This document shows positions 26,989 through 37,925 of a DNA stretch of 64,000 nt, piece by piece. Within the stretch, counting starts at the first letter, position 1. Each line of letters begins with the position of its first letter. The DNA lies in the NCBI RefSeq assembly GCF_000691525.1, contig NZ_JMDW01000002.1, positions 155,411-219,410 on the forward strand. The letters are read 5' to 3'. The notes beneath the pieces were generated by a model. The model saw nothing but the letters and a program-made list of their open reading frames with translations, had not been told where the DNA came from and ran no database searches. A program made the translations under genes and the position numbers. Source of the DNA: Mycolicibacterium neoaurum ATCC 25795 (GTDB taxonomy: Bacteria; Actinomycetota; Actinomycetes; Mycobacteriales; Mycobacteriaceae).

Positions 26989-27843
26989 ATGACAAGTTCT
27001 TTCGCCGGACACGGTGAACCCACGCACTATGACGACGTGGTCGCCGTCGAGGTCACGATCGACGGCATGCTCGTCATCGCCGATCGGCTCCAGCTCGAGG
27101 AATTCCCGCCCGCTCTCGGAATCCGGCCCAACATCCCGCAGCCCGACCTGCGGGAAAAGGTGTGGGATCAAGTCGCCCGCGATCTCACCGAGCAGGGCGT
27201 GCTCGATGCGTTCGGCGCCCCGCACCCGGAGGTGGCGGCGATGACCGACACGTTGTCGCGGCCCGACCGCACCCTGGAGTGCCGATGGTGGCGTCGCGAT
27301 GTCGGCGGCAAGATGGTCCGGTTCGTGGTGTGCCGCAAAGGTGATCGCCACGTCATCGCCGCCCGCGACGGCGACATGCTGGTACTGCAGCGGGTGGCGC
27401 CGCAGGTCGGACTGGCGGGCATGGTCACCGCCGTGCTCGGCCCTGCCGAGCCGGCAGATGTCGAGCCGATGACGGGGGTGACGGCCCGGCTGGCCGAATC
27501 GCGAACGCCCAATCAGCTGTCCCAGTTCGGGATCTCGCCCGCCTCGGCGCGCACCTACGCCGACGCGACGGCCAACCCGAACAGCTGGGTGGAGATCACC
27601 GCCGCCGAGCGCCATTCCGGCGGCACCTACACCCAGGCCGATGTCGCTGCCGGCGTGCTGGATTCGGCGCAGGGCCGCATCGTGTCGATCCCGCGCAAGG
27701 TCAACGGCGAGCTCTACGGGAGTTTCCTGGCCGGTACCCAGGACAACCTGCAGCGCGCGTTGGACGGCCTGATGTCCTTCCTGCCCGCGGGAGCCTGGTT
27801 CGAGGCCAAGGTTGAGCCGACCTACTACGACGACGGAGACTGA
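26989..27843 (+). CDS. espG1: EspG1 PE/PPE chaperone
   Basis: This 284-aa cytosolic chaperone of the EspG family has VEVTIDGMLVIADRLQLEEFPPALGI near the start, a central RWWRRDVGGKMVRFVVCRKGD strand region, RTPNQLSQFGISPASARTYA and a C-terminal PAGAWFEAKVEPTYYDDGD. EspG1 binds the tip of its cognate PPE partner (here PPE68 with PE35) and delivers it to the ESX-1 membrane complex. The ribosome site is a G-rich GGGGGAGGGGG tract. It is the first gene of the plus-strand ESX-1 run. Confidence 0.93.
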   Translation: MTSSFAGHGEPTHYDDVVAVEVTIDGMLVIADRLQLEEFPPALGIRPNIPQPDLREKVWDQVARDLTEQGVLDAFGAPHPEVAAMTDTLSRPDRTLECRWWRRDVGGKMVRFVVCRKGDRHVIAARDGDMLVLQRVAPQVGLAGMVTAVLGPAEPADVEPMTGVTARLAESRTPNQLSQFGISPASARTYADATANPNSWVEITAAERHSGGTYTQADVAAGVLDSAQGRIVSIPRKVNGELYGSFLAGTQDNLQRALDGLMSFLPAGAWFEAKVEPTYYDDGD

Positions 27844-27851
27844 GCACCTTC

Positions 27852-28364
27852 ATGATGGGCAACCAGCCCTTTGACGATGACGACGAGGTCGATACCGAGG
27901 ACGGGGTGGACATCGGTGACGGCCTCGCCGCGTTCGACGACATCTTCGACGTCCCGGCCCCGCACGCGGACCCGGAGCTCGATCCTCTCGCACCCGACTT
28001 CGGCATCCCCGAGCAGGCGCCGGGTGAGCCGCTGTTCACGGTGACCAACCCGCCGGGCACCGTCACCGTCTCGGCATTGCTCGACGGTCGTATCCATCGC
28101 ATCGAACTGTCACCGGAGGCGACCGCCGAGGCCGATTCGGAGGCCCAACTGGCCGCCGAGATCGTCGTCATCGCCGACCTGGCCCACCAGCAGGCGCGCT
28201 CCGCGCAGTTCTCCTACGTCCTCGAAGGGATGCAGGACCACGGTCACGACGCAGCGGAAACCAGGGACTTCCTGACCCGAAGCGTCGGGCTGCCATCCCC
28301 GGAGCAGGCCGATGCCGCCCGGGCACAGATCTTTGCGACCAGGTATGCAGGTGACCATGAGTGA
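27852..28364 (+). CDS. espH: EspH ESX-1 associated protein
   Basis: This 170-aa acidic protein (DUF2694) has a run of Asp/Glu at the N-terminus (FDDDDEVDTEDGVDIGDG), a central TNPPGTVTVSALLDGRIHRIEL segment and a C-terminal helix SVGLPSPEQADAARAQIF. It corresponds to EspH of the ESX-1 locus, reported to act as a chaperone-like factor for certain Esp substrates. It starts 8 bases after the espG1 stop and overlaps eccA1 by 8 bases, so translation is coupled. Confidence 0.88.
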   Translation: MMGNQPFDDDDEVDTEDGVDIGDGLAAFDDIFDVPAPHADPELDPLAPDFGIPEQAPGEPLFTVTNPPGTVTVSALLDGRIHRIELSPEATAEADSEAQLAAEIVVIADLAHQQARSAQFSYVLEGMQDHGHDAAETRDFLTRSVGLPSPEQADAARAQIFATRYAGDHE

Positions 28365-30075
28365 TCACCTGGTAGCCCTCTTCGGCTCGGCGGTCGGCAT
28401 GTTGCCCAGCGCACCCGCCCGTTCCCTGGAACTGTTCACCGAGATCACCGCGGCGGACGAGACGGCATGTGACGCGTGGGTGGGCCGGATCCGGTGCGGT
28501 GACTCGGACCGGGCAACGCTGTTCCGGGCGTGGTTCTCGCGGAACAACTTCGGGCAGCTGGCCGGCGCGGCCGAGATATCGATGAACAGCGTGGGGGCAC
28601 GCATCCCCATCGGCGGCATGTTCGGTGACATCACCTATCCCGTCAATTCACCGCTGGCGATCACGATGGCTTTCGCCGTGCGGGAGGCGGCCGAAGGCAA
28701 TCACGCCGACGCGATGGAGGCGCTCGACGATGCCCCGGCGATGGGCGGCGAGTACCTGGTCTCCTGGATCCGTGCGGTCATCTACGGCGCGGCCGAGCGG
28801 TGGACCGATGTCATCGACGAGGTGCGCTCCGCAGGGAGCTGGCCGGACAAGTTCCTCGGCGCGGCCGCGGGTGTGGCGCATGGTGTGGCAGCGACCAATC
28901 TCGGTCTGTTCACCGAGGCCGAACGGCGGCTCACCGAGTCCAACTCGTCGCCGGCGGGTGAGGCATGCGCCCCCGCGATCGCGTGGTACCTGGCCATGGC
29001 GCGCCGCAGCCAGGGCAACGAGGAGGCCGCCATGGCGCTGCTCGAGTGGCTGCAGGCCACCCATCCCTCGCCGAAGGTGACCGCCGCACTGCGTGATCCG
29101 TCCTACCGCCTGGTCACCACCACCGCCGAGAAGATCGCCCAGCGCACCGATCCGTGGGATCCGAGCAGCGTCGTCGCCGACACCTCCGGGCGGGAGAAGC
29201 TGTTGGCCGACGCGCAGGCCGAACTGGACCGCCAGATCGGCCTGAGCCGCGTCAAGGAGCAGATCGAGAAGTACCGTGCGGCAACGCAGATGGCCAAGAT
29301 CCGCGCTGCCCGCGGGATGAAGGTGGCTCAGCAGTCCAAGCACATGATCTTCACCGGACCGCCGGGAACCGGCAAGACCACCATCGCCAGAGTGGTCGCC
29401 AACATCCTGGCCGGCCTCGGCGTGATCCCCGAGCCCAAGCTGGTGGAGACCTCGCGCAAGGACTTCGTCGCCGAGTACGAGGGACAGTCCTCGGTGAAGA
29501 CCTCGCGCACCATCGACCGTGCCCTCGGTGGCGTGCTGTTCATCGACGAGGCCTACACCCTGGTGCAGGAGCGCGACGGGCGGACCGACCCGTTCGGTAC
29601 CGAGGCGCTGGACACCCTGCTGGCACGCATGGAGAATGACCGCGACCGGCTGGTGGTGATCATCGCCGGTTACAGCAGTGACATCGACCGGTTGCTGGAG
29701 ACCAATGACGGTCTGCGGTCCCGGTTCTCGACCCGAATCGAGTTCGACTCCTACGCCCCCGAGGAGATCGTCGACATCGCCAAGGTGATCGCCGAGGCCA
29801 ATGACTCGCAGCTCAGCGAGGAGGCGGCCAAGCGGGTGCTCGATGCCGCGACGCTGTTGAGCGACCGTTCACTGGGTGGCAAACCGGCGCTCGACATCGC
29901 CGGAAACGGCCGGTACGCACGACAATTGGTGGAGGCGGGTGAGCAGAGCCGGGATATGCGGTTGGCACGGTCGCTGGACTTCGAGAACCTCGGTGTGGAA
30001 GAGCTCAGTGAGATCAGCGGTGAGGACATGGCGGCCGCGATCGACGCCGTGCACACCAGGCTGAACATCGGATAA
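28357..30075 (+). CDS. eccA1: EccA1 AAA+ ATPase
   Basis: This 572-aa protein (573 in M. tuberculosis) has an N-terminal TPR-like helical domain (about residues 1-280) and a C-terminal CbxX/CfqX-type AAA+ ATPase. Walker A is GPPGTGKTTIA at about residue 333, Walker B is GGVLFIDEAYTL, and sensor and arginine-finger regions follow. EccA1 is cytosolic and thought to energise release of EspG1 from PE-PPE substrates or to assist EspC-type secretion. The ATG at 28357 (MSDHLVALFG) was chosen; an upstream ATG at 28345 is possible. Confidence 0.95.
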   Translation: MSDHLVALFGSAVGMLPSAPARSLELFTEITAADETACDAWVGRIRCGDSDRATLFRAWFSRNNFGQLAGAAEISMNSVGARIPIGGMFGDITYPVNSPLAITMAFAVREAAEGNHADAMEALDDAPAMGGEYLVSWIRAVIYGAAERWTDVIDEVRSAGSWPDKFLGAAAGVAHGVAATNLGLFTEAERRLTESNSSPAGEACAPAIAWYLAMARRSQGNEEAAMALLEWLQATHPSPKVTAALRDPSYRLVTTTAEKIAQRTDPWDPSSVVADTSGREKLLADAQAELDRQIGLSRVKEQIEKYRAATQMAKIRAARGMKVAQQSKHMIFTGPPGTGKTTIARVVANILAGLGVIPEPKLVETSRKDFVAEYEGQSSVKTSRTIDRALGGVLFIDEAYTLVQERDGRTDPFGTEALDTLLARMENDRDRLVVIIAGYSSDIDRLLETNDGLRSRFSTRIEFDSYAPEEIVDIAKVIAEANDSQLSEEAAKRVLDAATLLSDRSLGGKPALDIAGNGRYARQLVEAGEQSRDMRLARSLDFENLGVEELSEISGEDMAAAIDAVHTRLNIG

Positions 30076-30078
30076 CCC

Positions 30079-31629
30079 ATGGCAGGATTCCGGCTCACCA
30101 CCAAGGTCCAGGTCAGCGGCTGGCGCTTTCTCTTGCGTCGCGTCGAGCACGCGATCGTGCGCCGCGACACCCGCATGTTCGACGACCCGCTGCAGTTCTA
30201 CAGCCGGGCGGTCATGTGTGGGGTCGTGATCGCCGTCGTCATCTGCATCGGCGCTGCATTGCTGGCGTACTTCAAACCGTTGGGCAAACGCGGCTCGGAC
30301 ACGCTGTTGGTCGACCGCACCACCAACCAGCTCTACGTCATGGTGCCCGGATCCGACAGCATCCGGCCGGTCTACAACCTGACCTCCGCGCGGTTGGTGC
30401 TCGGTAACGCCGCCACCCCGTCGGCGGTCAAGTCCGAAGAGCTCAACCGGATGACGAAGGGTCAGCCGATCGGCATTCCTGGTGCCCCGTACGCCACCCC
30501 GGTGGGCGCGCCGACCTCGACATGGTCGCTGTGCGACAACGTGATCAAGCCCGAGAGCGTCGCACCCCAGGTGGAGACGTCGGCGTTGGTGATGCCCTTG
30601 GCCATCGACGCCTCGGTGGGTCCGTTACGCCCGAACCAGGGTGTGCTGGTCACGTATCAGAATCTCACCTGGCTGGTGACCGCGGATGGCAGGCACGCCA
30701 TCGACATGGCCGACCGGGCGGTGACCTCCGCGGTCGGCATCCCGGTCACCGCGCGGGCCACCCCGATCTCGGAGGCACTGTTCAACGCCCTGCCCAACGT
30801 CGGGCCGTTGAAACTGCCCGCCGTGCCGGGTGCGGGCGCGCCCAACAGCCTGGGGCTGGCACCGAATCTGGTGATCGGCTCGGTCTTCCGGACGCTGAAC
30901 AACGATGTCGAACAGCGGTATGTCGTGTTGGCCGATGGGGTCGCCAAGGTCAACGGCACCACGTCGGCGGCGCTGCGCGCGACCAACTCCTTCGGGCTGA
31001 TCACGCCGCCTTCGGTGGAGGCCAGCGATGTCGCCAGCATCCCTGAGCAGGTTTTCGTCTCGCCGCTGCCCGATGAGCCGATGGACATCCGGTTGCGCGC
31101 CGACGCGCCGACGCTGTGCTGGTCGTGGCAGCGCGACCCGGGCGACCAGGGGCCACGCCAGACCGTGATCAGCGGTAGGCACCTGCCCGTGCCGCCCACC
31201 CGGATGAACAGTGGCATCGACCAGATCTCGGGCAATGCCACCGTGTACATCGACGGCGGTCAGTACATCAGGCTGCAGTCGCCGGACCCGCGCTATGGCG
31301 AGAGCCTGTATTACATCGACCCACAGGGTGTCCGCTATGGACTGCCCAACGAGGACACCGCCTCATCGCTGGGACTCAGCGGACCGCTCACCGCGCCGTG
31401 GCAGGTGGTCAGCTGGCTCATCGACGGTCCGGTGTTGTCCAAGCAGGCCGCCCTGCTGGAACATGACACACTGCCGCCGAGCCCGAACCCCCGGAAGGTG
31501 ACCGGCGAACTCGCCGCGCCTGCCGGTGCTGCCGCCCCAGCCGCGGGCGTGCCCGCGCCCGCACCGGGCGGCAACCTACCCGCCCAGGCTCCCGGATCAC
31601 CGATGCCGCCGGAAGGAGCAGGTGGATGA
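30079..31629 (+). CDS. eccB1: EccB1 ESX-1 membrane complex component
   Basis: This 516-aa protein has an N-terminal cytoplasmic arm starting with the family motif [17 protein letters not shown], one membrane helix (about residues 44-67, [19 protein letters not shown]) and a large periplasmic domain of repeats, ending in an Ala/Pro-rich tail that makes it longer than M. tuberculosis EccB1 (480 aa). EccB1 forms the periplasmic part of the ESX-1 core with EccC, EccD and EccE. The stop overlaps eccCa1 by 4 bases. Confidence 0.95.
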   Translation: MAGFRLTTKVQVSGWRFLLRRVEHAIVRRDTRMFDDPLQFYSRAVMCGVVIAVVICIGAALLAYFKPLGKRGSDTLLVDRTTNQLYVMVPGSDSIRPVYNLTSARLVLGNAATPSAVKSEELNRMTKGQPIGIPGAPYATPVGAPTSTWSLCDNVIKPESVAPQVETSALVMPLAIDASVGPLRPNQGVLVTYQNLTWLVTADGRHAIDMADRAVTSAVGIPVTARATPISEALFNALPNVGPLKLPAVPGAGAPNSLGLAPNLVIGSVFRTLNNDVEQRYVVLADGVAKVNGTTSAALRATNSFGLITPPSVEASDVASIPEQVFVSPLPDEPMDIRLRADAPTLCWSWQRDPGDQGPRQTVISGRHLPVPPTRMNSGIDQISGNATVYIDGGQYIRLQSPDPRYGESLYYIDPQGVRYGLPNEDTASSLGLSGPLTAPWQVVSWLIDGPVLSKQAALLEHDTLPPSPNPRKVTGELAAPAGAAAPAAGVPAPAPGGNLPAQAPGSPMPPEGAGG

Positions 31630-33863
31630 CCACCAAGAAGTTCACCCCGATCATCAAGCGCGGTCCCCGGCTGACACCCGGTGAAATCACCATCACCCCA
31701 CCGGATGACCTCGGGATCGACATTCCGCCCTCGGGTATCCAGAAGGCGCTGCCCTGGGTGATGGGCGGCGGCATGCTCGGCATGATCGCGATCATGATCT
31801 TCACCGGGATCAGGCAGCTTTCGCCCTACATGCTGATGATGCCGCTGATGATGATCATGGCCACGGTCGGTTTCATGGCCGGCGGCGGACCTGGTGGCAA
31901 GCGCGTCCCCGAGATCAACGCCGACCGCAAGGAGTACCTGCGCTACCTGGCGGGGCTGCGAACCCGCGTGACCACCTCGGCTGCCGCCCAGGTCACCTTC
32001 TTCAACTATCACGCACCGCATCCCGAGGATCTGCTCTCGATCATCGGCACCAACCGGCAGTGGTCACGCCAGACCAACGCCGACTTCTATGCCGCCGTCC
32101 GCATCGGCGTCGGGTCCGAGCCCGCCGTCGATCGTTTGCTCAAACCAGCTGTGGGCGGTGAGCTTTCGGGTCCGGCCGGCGCGCCGCAACCGCATCTGGA
32201 GCCGGTCAGCCACATGTGGTTGATCAAGTTCCTGCGTACCCACGGCCTCATCCACGACTGCCCGAAGCTGGTGCAGCTGAGAACGTTCCCGACCATCGCC
32301 GTCGGCGGCGACGGTGCAAGGGCGGCGGCATTGCTGCGCGCCATGATCTGCCATCTCGCGGTGTTCCATCCGCCGGACCTCTTGCAGATCAGGGTGCTGA
32401 CCGACAATCCGGAGGATCCGGATTGGGCGTGGCTGAAATGGCTTCCGCATGTACAGCATCAGACCGATACCGATTCCGCGGGTGCGACGCGGCTGGTGTT
32501 CACCCGGCCCGACGGGCTGGCCGACCTGACCGCGCGCGGCCCGCACACCGCCGATGCCGCGCCGAGCGGACCCTACGTGGTCGTGATCGACCTGACCGGG
32601 GGCAAGGCCGGTTTCCCCGTGGACGGCCGGGCCGGCGTCACCGTCATCACGCTCGGCAATCACCGCGGATCGGCCTACCGGATCCGGCTGGCCGACGACG
32701 GCACCGCCGACGACCGGCTACCCAACCAGACCTTCCGGCTGGTTGCCAACACCGCCGACCAGATGACGCCCGCCGCGGCGGGTCGGGTGGCGCGCAAGCT
32801 GGCGGGCTGGTCGATCACGGGCACGATCATCGACAAGAACACCCGGGTGCACAAGAAGGTTGCCACCGAATGGCATCAGCTGGTGGGCGCCCAGTCGGTC
32901 GAGGAGGTCACCCCCGCCCGGTGGCGGATGTTCGCCGACACCGACCGCGACCGGCTCCGGATCCCATTCGGCCACGAGCTCAAGACCGGCGACATCATGC
33001 ACCTGGACATCAAGGAGGGCGCCGAGTTCGGTGCGGGCCCGCACGGGATGCTGATCGGCACGACCGGCTCGGGTAAGTCCGAATTCCTCCGGACCCTGAT
33101 CCTCTCCCTGGCCGCCACCCACCACCCCGACCAGGTGAACCTGCTGCTCACCGACTTCAAGGGCGGCTCGACATTCCTCGGTATGGAGAAGCTCCCGCAC
33201 ACCGCGGCGGTGGTCACCAACATGGAGGAGGAGGCCGAGCTGGTCAGCCGGATGGGCGAGGTGCTCTCCGGTGAACTCGACCGCCGCCAGTCCATCCTGC
33301 GCCAGGCCGGTATCCAGGTCGGTGCGGCCGGTGCGCTCTCCGGCGTCGCCGAATACGAGAAGCATCGCGAGCGCGGTGCCGACCTCGCCCCGCTGCCGAC
33401 GCTGTTCGTCGTCGTCGACGAGTTCGCCGAGTTGCTGCAGAACCACCCGGATTTCATCGCGCTGTTCGACCGGATCTGCCGCGTCGGCCGCTCGCTGCGC
33501 GTGCACCTGCTGCTGGCGACCCAGTCGCTCAACACCGGTGGCGTGCGCATCGATAAGCTCGAACCCAACCTGACCTACCGAATCGCGTTGCGCACCACGA
33601 GTTCCGCCGAATCGAAAGCCGTCATCGGTACCCCGGAGGCGCAGTACATCACGAACAAGGAAAGCGGCGTCGGCTTCCTGCGGGTCGGTATGGAGGACCC
33701 GGTGAAGTTCCGCAGCGTCTACACCGGGACCAACTACGTCCCGACATCGGTGATCACCACCAACGGGGATTCCGCGCCCCGGATCCAGGTGCCCAGCCAG
33801 GTACGAATCCAGCCGTTCACGGCCGCGCCGATGATGGATGCATCGCAGGTGACGTCCCGATGA
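31626..33863 (+). CDS. eccCa1: EccCa1 FtsK/SpoIIIE-type ATPase (membrane half)
   Basis: This 745-aa protein has two N-terminal membrane helices (about residues 40-85), a DUF domain and an FtsK/SpoIIIE ATPase domain with Walker [11 protein letters not shown] near residue 480 and Walker [13 protein letters not shown]. Together with EccCb1 it forms the split motor of ESX-1; in other ESX systems the two are one protein, so the split helps identify this locus as ESX-1. It overlaps eccB1 as ATGA and is followed by eccCb1 after 34 bases. Confidence 0.96.
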   Translation: MTTKKFTPIIKRGPRLTPGEITITPPDDLGIDIPPSGIQKALPWVMGGGMLGMIAIMIFTGIRQLSPYMLMMPLMMIMATVGFMAGGGPGGKRVPEINADRKEYLRYLAGLRTRVTTSAAAQVTFFNYHAPHPEDLLSIIGTNRQWSRQTNADFYAAVRIGVGSEPAVDRLLKPAVGGELSGPAGAPQPHLEPVSHMWLIKFLRTHGLIHDCPKLVQLRTFPTIAVGGDGARAAALLRAMICHLAVFHPPDLLQIRVLTDNPEDPDWAWLKWLPHVQHQTDTDSAGATRLVFTRPDGLADLTARGPHTADAAPSGPYVVVIDLTGGKAGFPVDGRAGVTVITLGNHRGSAYRIRLADDGTADDRLPNQTFRLVANTADQMTPAAAGRVARKLAGWSITGTIIDKNTRVHKKVATEWHQLVGAQSVEEVTPARWRMFADTDRDRLRIPFGHELKTGDIMHLDIKEGAEFGAGPHGMLIGTTGSGKSEFLRTLILSLAATHHPDQVNLLLTDFKGGSTFLGMEKLPHTAAVVTNMEEEAELVSRMGEVLSGELDRRQSILRQAGIQVGAAGALSGVAEYEKHRERGADLAPLPTLFVVVDEFAELLQNHPDFIALFDRICRVGRSLRVHLLLATQSLNTGGVRIDKLEPNLTYRIALRTTSSAESKAVIGTPEAQYITNKESGVGFLRVGMEDPVKFRSVYTGTNYVPTSVITTNGDSAPRIQVPSQVRIQPFTAAPMMDASQVTSR

Positions 33864-33897
33864 TCGCTAGCAGCGAGCAGCCGGAGGTGGATGGCTC

Positions 33898-35676
33898 ATG
33901 ACGTTGGATTCCGAGCCGCGCGTCCTGCGCGAAGTGGTGCTCGACCAGTTGACCACCGGTGAGGTGCGGGCCTACAAGATGTGGCTCCCGCCGTTGACCG
34001 ATCCCACACCGGTCAACGAACTCGTCGAGCGTGATCAGCGCCGGCCGTTGCGATTCGGGCTCGGCATCATGGACGAGCCGCGCCGCCACCGCCAGGAGGT
34101 GTGGGGTATCGACGTGTCGGCCGCGGCGGGCAACATCGCGATCGGTGGGGCACCGCAGACCGGTAAGTCGACATTCCTGCAGACGCTGGTGTTGTCGGCG
34201 GCGGCGACTCACACCCCGCGCCAGGTGCAGTTCTACTGCATCGACCTCGGTGGTGGCGGGTTGATGTACCTCGAAGACCTGCCGCATGTCGGTGGAGTCG
34301 CCACCCGCTCGGAGCCCGACCGGGTGAACCGGGCCGTCGCCGAGATGAAAGCCGTTTTGCGGCAACGTGAGGCGATGTTCAAACAATATCGCGTCGGCTC
34401 GATCGCGTCGTACCGGCAGATGCGCGAGGACCCCAACCACCCGGCGTTCCACGATCCGTTCGGTGACGTGTTCCTGGTGATCGACGGCTGGCCGGCATTC
34501 GTCGCCGAGTTCCCGGACCTGGAGCCGGTGGTACAGGACCTGGCCGGCCAGGGATTGGCGTTCGGTGTGCACACCATCATCTCCACGCCACGCTGGACCG
34601 AATTGAAATCACGGGTCCGCGACTATCTGGGCACCAAGGTCGAGTTCCGACTCGGCGATGTCAACGAGACCCAGGTCGACCGGATGACCCGCGATATCCC
34701 CGCCAACCGCCCCGGACGGGCCATCTCGGGGGAAAAGCACCACCTGATGATCGGTGTGCCGCGTCTGGACGGCGTGCACAGCGCCACCGATATCGTCCCG
34801 GCCATCACCGCGGCGGTGGACCACATCGCGTCGCTGCACACCGACGAGGCGCCCCGGGTCCGCGTGCTGCCCGAACGCATCCACCTGCGCGAGCTCGATC
34901 CCACGCCGCCGGGCCCCGATGCCGACTACCGCACCCGGTGGACCATCCCGGTCGGCATCCGGGAGTCCGACCTGTCGGTGGCCTACAACAACATGCAGAT
35001 CACGCCGCATCTGCTGATCTTCGGGGCTCCGAAGTCAGGTAAGACGACGATCGCGCATGCGGTGGCCCAGGCGATCTGCGCCCGCAACAGTCCGCAGCAG
35101 GTGCGGTTCATGCTGGCCGACTACCGGTCGGGCCTGCTGGATGCGGTGCCGCAGAGCCATCTGCTCGACGCCGGCGCGGTGAACCGCAACAGCGCCTCGC
35201 TGGAGGAATCCATCAAGGCGCTGGCCGTCAACCTCAAGAAGCGTCTGCCGCCGCCGGATCTGACCACCGCGCAGCTGCGGGCCCGGTCGTGGTGGACCGG
35301 CCCGGACGTGGTGCTGCTGGTCGACGATTGGCACATGATCGTGGCGGCATCCGGGATGGTGCCGCCCATGACACCGCTGGCGCCATTGCTGCCCGCCGCG
35401 GCGGATATCGGCCTGCACATCGTGGTGACCTGCCAGATGAGCCAGGCGCACCGGGCCACCATGGACAAGTTCGTCGGTGCCGCGTTCGGCGCCGGATCCC
35501 CCACCCTGTTCCTCTCCGGTGAGAAAACCGAGTTCCCCTCGAGCGAGTTCAAACTGAAGCGAAGGCCCCCTGGCCAGGCACTTCTCATCTCTCCCGACGG
35601 CAAAGAGGTCGTTCAGGCGGCCTATATCGATCCCCCCTCAGAAGAAGTGTTCGGAGCACCCCCGAACGGTGGTTAA
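33898..35676 (+). CDS. eccCb1: EccCb1 FtsK/SpoIIIE-type ATPase (soluble half)
   Basis: This 592-aa protein (591 in M. tuberculosis) has two tandem FtsK-like ATPase domains with P-loops [11 protein letters not shown] near residue 84 and [11 protein letters not shown] near residue 377, and Walker B LLVDDWHM in the second. The C-terminal domain of EccCb1 recognises the C-terminal tail of EsxB. It has no membrane segment and relies on EccCa1 for anchoring. Confidence 0.96.
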   Translation: MTLDSEPRVLREVVLDQLTTGEVRAYKMWLPPLTDPTPVNELVERDQRRPLRFGLGIMDEPRRHRQEVWGIDVSAAAGNIAIGGAPQTGKSTFLQTLVLSAAATHTPRQVQFYCIDLGGGGLMYLEDLPHVGGVATRSEPDRVNRAVAEMKAVLRQREAMFKQYRVGSIASYRQMREDPNHPAFHDPFGDVFLVIDGWPAFVAEFPDLEPVVQDLAGQGLAFGVHTIISTPRWTELKSRVRDYLGTKVEFRLGDVNETQVDRMTRDIPANRPGRAISGEKHHLMIGVPRLDGVHSATDIVPAITAAVDHIASLHTDEAPRVRVLPERIHLRELDPTPPGPDADYRTRWTIPVGIRESDLSVAYNNMQITPHLLIFGAPKSGKTTIAHAVAQAICARNSPQQVRFMLADYRSGLLDAVPQSHLLDAGAVNRNSASLEESIKALAVNLKKRLPPPDLTTAQLRARSWWTGPDVVLLVDDWHMIVAASGMVPPMTPLAPLLPAAADIGLHIVVTCQMSQAHRATMDKFVGAAFGAGSPTLFLSGEKTEFPSSEFKLKRRPPGQALLISPDGKEVVQAAYIDPPSEEVFGAPPNGG

Positions 35677-35824
35677 TATGGATTGGTAGCCACTCAGCGA
35701 ATTTGCCGGTGGCTAGGCAGCAAATGGGGTCGGGGGAACGATTCTTATGCAACAGAGCACTATTTCTGTCTCCCTTCTCAGTTTTTGCATCCAGGCTTTT
35801 CCGACGATGTGAGGAGGTACGCAA
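35677..35824 (+). promoter_or_regulatory. Probable promoter and 5' leader of PE35-esxA
   Basis: This 148-base gap is less GC-rich than the surrounding genes and ends in a strong ribosome site GAGGAGG (35813-35819). The break in the otherwise tight operon suggests separate transcription of PE35-PPE68-esxB-esxA, as known for other mycobacteria. No -10/-35 pair could be fixed confidently. Confidence 0.5.
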
Positions 35825-36121
35825 ATGCAACCGATGGCACACAATCCCGCTGTTCTCGGTGTCGGGAACCAGGTGATTGCGAACGGATCCCGGGGTTTGG
35901 CCACTGGAACCGCAGCCACCGCCGAAGCGTCGGCGCTGTTGCCGGCCGGAGCGGAAGAGGTATCTGTGCAGGCAGTCCTGGCGTTCGCCAGTGAAGGTGC
36001 GCAGATGGCGGCGCTGAACGCGTACGCCCAGCAGGAGCTGGCGCGTGCCGGAGCTGCCTACCTCGAGGCGACCGGTATCTACACGACCGCCGACGCCCAG
36101 GCCGCCGCGACGCTGTCCTGA
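35825..36121 (+). CDS. pe35: PE35 (PE family protein)
   Basis: This 98-aa protein consists of a PE domain only. Two antiparallel helices are expected, with NPAVLGVGNQVIANGSRGLA at the start, a central GAEEVSVQAVLAFASEGAQM and the ESX YxxxD/E-type end ATGIYTTADAQ. It forms a heterodimer with PPE68, is recognised by EspG1 and is exported by ESX-1. A strong ribosome site lies 6 bases upstream. The PPE68 gene follows after 43 bases. Confidence 0.92.
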   Translation: MQPMAHNPAVLGVGNQVIANGSRGLATGTAATAEASALLPAGAEEVSVQAVLAFASEGAQMAALNAYAQQELARAGAAYLEATGIYTTADAQAAATLS

Positions 36122-36164
36122 CCGGGGCGCGCGAATAACCCGCTATCGAGACTGAGTCCAGCAA

Positions 36165-37502
36165 ATGGTTGCCTCAATTCCCCCTGTGCCGTTTGTGTAC
36201 GGGGCACTGCCGCCGGAGGTGAACACCGGCCGGTTGATGGCCGGTGCCGGTGCGGCGCCCATGTATCAGGCTGCCGCCGCATGGGAGTCCTTGGCGATTG
36301 CGTTGGAGACCCAGGCCGAGGAGCTCTCGGCCAGCCTCGCGTCGCTCGCGGGTTCCTGGCAGGGCGGGGCCAGTGAGCAGGCGGTCCAGGCGACCACGCC
36401 CATGGTCGTCTGGTTGCACACTGCCGCCCTACAGGCCCAGAAACGGGCCATGCAGGCGATCGCGCAGGCCAATTCGTATCTGCTGGCCATGGCTGTGACG
36501 CCGCCGTTGGTCGAGATCGAGGCCAACCACGTCACGCACGCGGTCTTGGAAGCGACCAACTTCCTCGGCGTCAACACCGTGCCGATCGGGGTCAACGAGT
36601 TCGACTACTTCGTGCGGATGTGGACCCAGGCGGCCGTCGCGATGCACGGTTACCAGGCGGAGACGGCTGCCAACACCATGTTCGAACCGATCCCACCGCT
36701 GAAACCGATCGTGATGCCCGGTGTCGGTGAGGCAGCCCTGGGGTTCGCCTCGGGCAAGATCGCCGCCACCCTTCCGGGTTCGGCGATGCGGGAGCTGGCG
36801 TTCGCGCAGGTGACCGCTCAGGCGAGCATCGAATCGGCCGCACTGCATGTCGGACGTGCCGCGGCGAACAGCAATGCGGCGATGGTATCGGCGCAAACCC
36901 AGGCGCGTAAGGGTGAGAACACCGCTCAGCAGGCACAGGGCGAGCCCGAGCAGCTGATGCAGGGCGCGCAGCAGGGCGCACAGATGGGTATGCAGGTCGC
37001 CTCGCAGGTGGGCTCGATGCTTACCCAGGCTCCGCAGCAGATGATGCAGACGGTCACCCAGCCGATGCAGCAGATCCTCGCGCCGATGCAGCAGGTCAGT
37101 TCGATGTTCGGCCAGCTCGGTGGCGGTCTGAACAAGGGTGCGCAGTTCGGGCTGATGGGTGCCAGTCCGTTCTCCAACCATCCGTTGGCCGGTGGCACCG
37201 GTGCCGGAGCCGGTGCCGGGCTGGTGCGCGCGGCATCGCTGCCCGGCGCGGGCGGCACGCTGGCCAGTACACCGTTGATGAGCGGGTTGCTCGGACAGAC
37301 GGCGGGGGCCGCGGCCCCGGTCGGTGCGGCGGCCGGCGGTGCGGGTTCGGGGTTGGCCCCGGTCGGCAACGGTGCCGGCGGCGGACCCATGGGGGGCATG
37401 GGGCAGGGAGCGAAACGCGGTACGAATCGGCAGAGCCTGGCGGCGCCGTCCGCCCTCGCCCACGACCTGGGTGAGGACGAGGACGAGGACGACGACTGGT
37501 GA
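36165..37502 (+). CDS. ppe68: PPE68 (PPE family protein)
   Basis: This 445-aa protein has an N-terminal PPE domain (about residues 1-175): FVYGALPPEVNTGRL for the PPE motif and GSWQGGASEQ for the WxG motif. A Met/Gln-rich middle (QMMQTVTQPMQQILAPMQQV), a Gly-rich region and an acidic tail ending DEDEDDDW follow. It pairs with PE35 and in other mycobacteria associates with EsxA/EsxB and the cell envelope. The tail may keep it soluble before export. Confidence 0.93.
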   Translation: MVASIPPVPFVYGALPPEVNTGRLMAGAGAAPMYQAAAAWESLAIALETQAEELSASLASLAGSWQGGASEQAVQATTPMVVWLHTAALQAQKRAMQAIAQANSYLLAMAVTPPLVEIEANHVTHAVLEATNFLGVNTVPIGVNEFDYFVRMWTQAAVAMHGYQAETAANTMFEPIPPLKPIVMPGVGEAALGFASGKIAATLPGSAMRELAFAQVTAQASIESAALHVGRAAANSNAAMVSAQTQARKGENTAQQAQGEPEQLMQGAQQGAQMGMQVASQVGSMLTQAPQQMMQTVTQPMQQILAPMQQVSSMFGQLGGGLNKGAQFGLMGASPFSNHPLAGGTGAGAGAGLVRAASLPGAGGTLASTPLMSGLLGQTAGAAAPVGAAAGGAGSGLAPVGNGAGGGPMGGMGQGAKRGTNRQSLAAPSALAHDLGEDEDEDDDW

Positions 37503-37593
37503 ACCGTCAACCGACACAAGACTTCCCGGCCGAGGGGGCTGGAAGACTCGCCATCAGTGGTGAGGACACAGGAAAACAGAAAGAGTACAGAGC

Positions 37594-37896
37594 ATGGCAA
37601 CGATGAATACAGATGCCGCTGTCCTCGCCAAGGAGGCGGCCCACTTCGAGAGCATCTCCGGCGAGCTCAAGGGAGTGATCTCTCAGGTCGAGGCCACCGG
37701 TGGTGCGCTCGCGGCCCAGATGGTCGGTCAGGCAGGCACCGCGGCGCAGGCAGCGCTGCTGCGCTTCCATGAGGCCGCCGCGCGACAGGTTCAGGAGCTG
37801 AACGACATCTCCCAGAACATCCAGACTTCGGGCATGCAGTACACCACCGCGGACGAGGACCAGGCCGGCACGCTTTCGTCGGCCATGAACCTCTGA
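37594..37896 (+). CDS. esxB: EsxB (CFP-10)
   Basis: This 100-aa WXG100 protein has the EsxB N-terminus (MNTDAAVLAKEA), the helix-turn-helix hairpin and the C-terminal secretion signal: Tyr83-x-x-x-Asp87 in QYTTADED and the terminal LSSAMNL, the counterpart of the EccCb1-binding tail. The WxG turn reads Gln-Met-Val-Gly at 42-45, so Trp43 is replaced by Met while the glycine remains. It forms the 1:1 secreted dimer with EsxA. Confidence 0.95.
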   Translation: MATMNTDAAVLAKEAAHFESISGELKGVISQVEATGGALAAQMVGQAGTAAQAALLRFHEAAARQVQELNDISQNIQTSGMQYTTADEDQAGTLSSAMNL

Positions 37897-37925
37897 CCTC
37901 TACCAACTTCCAAAGGAGATAAGAC

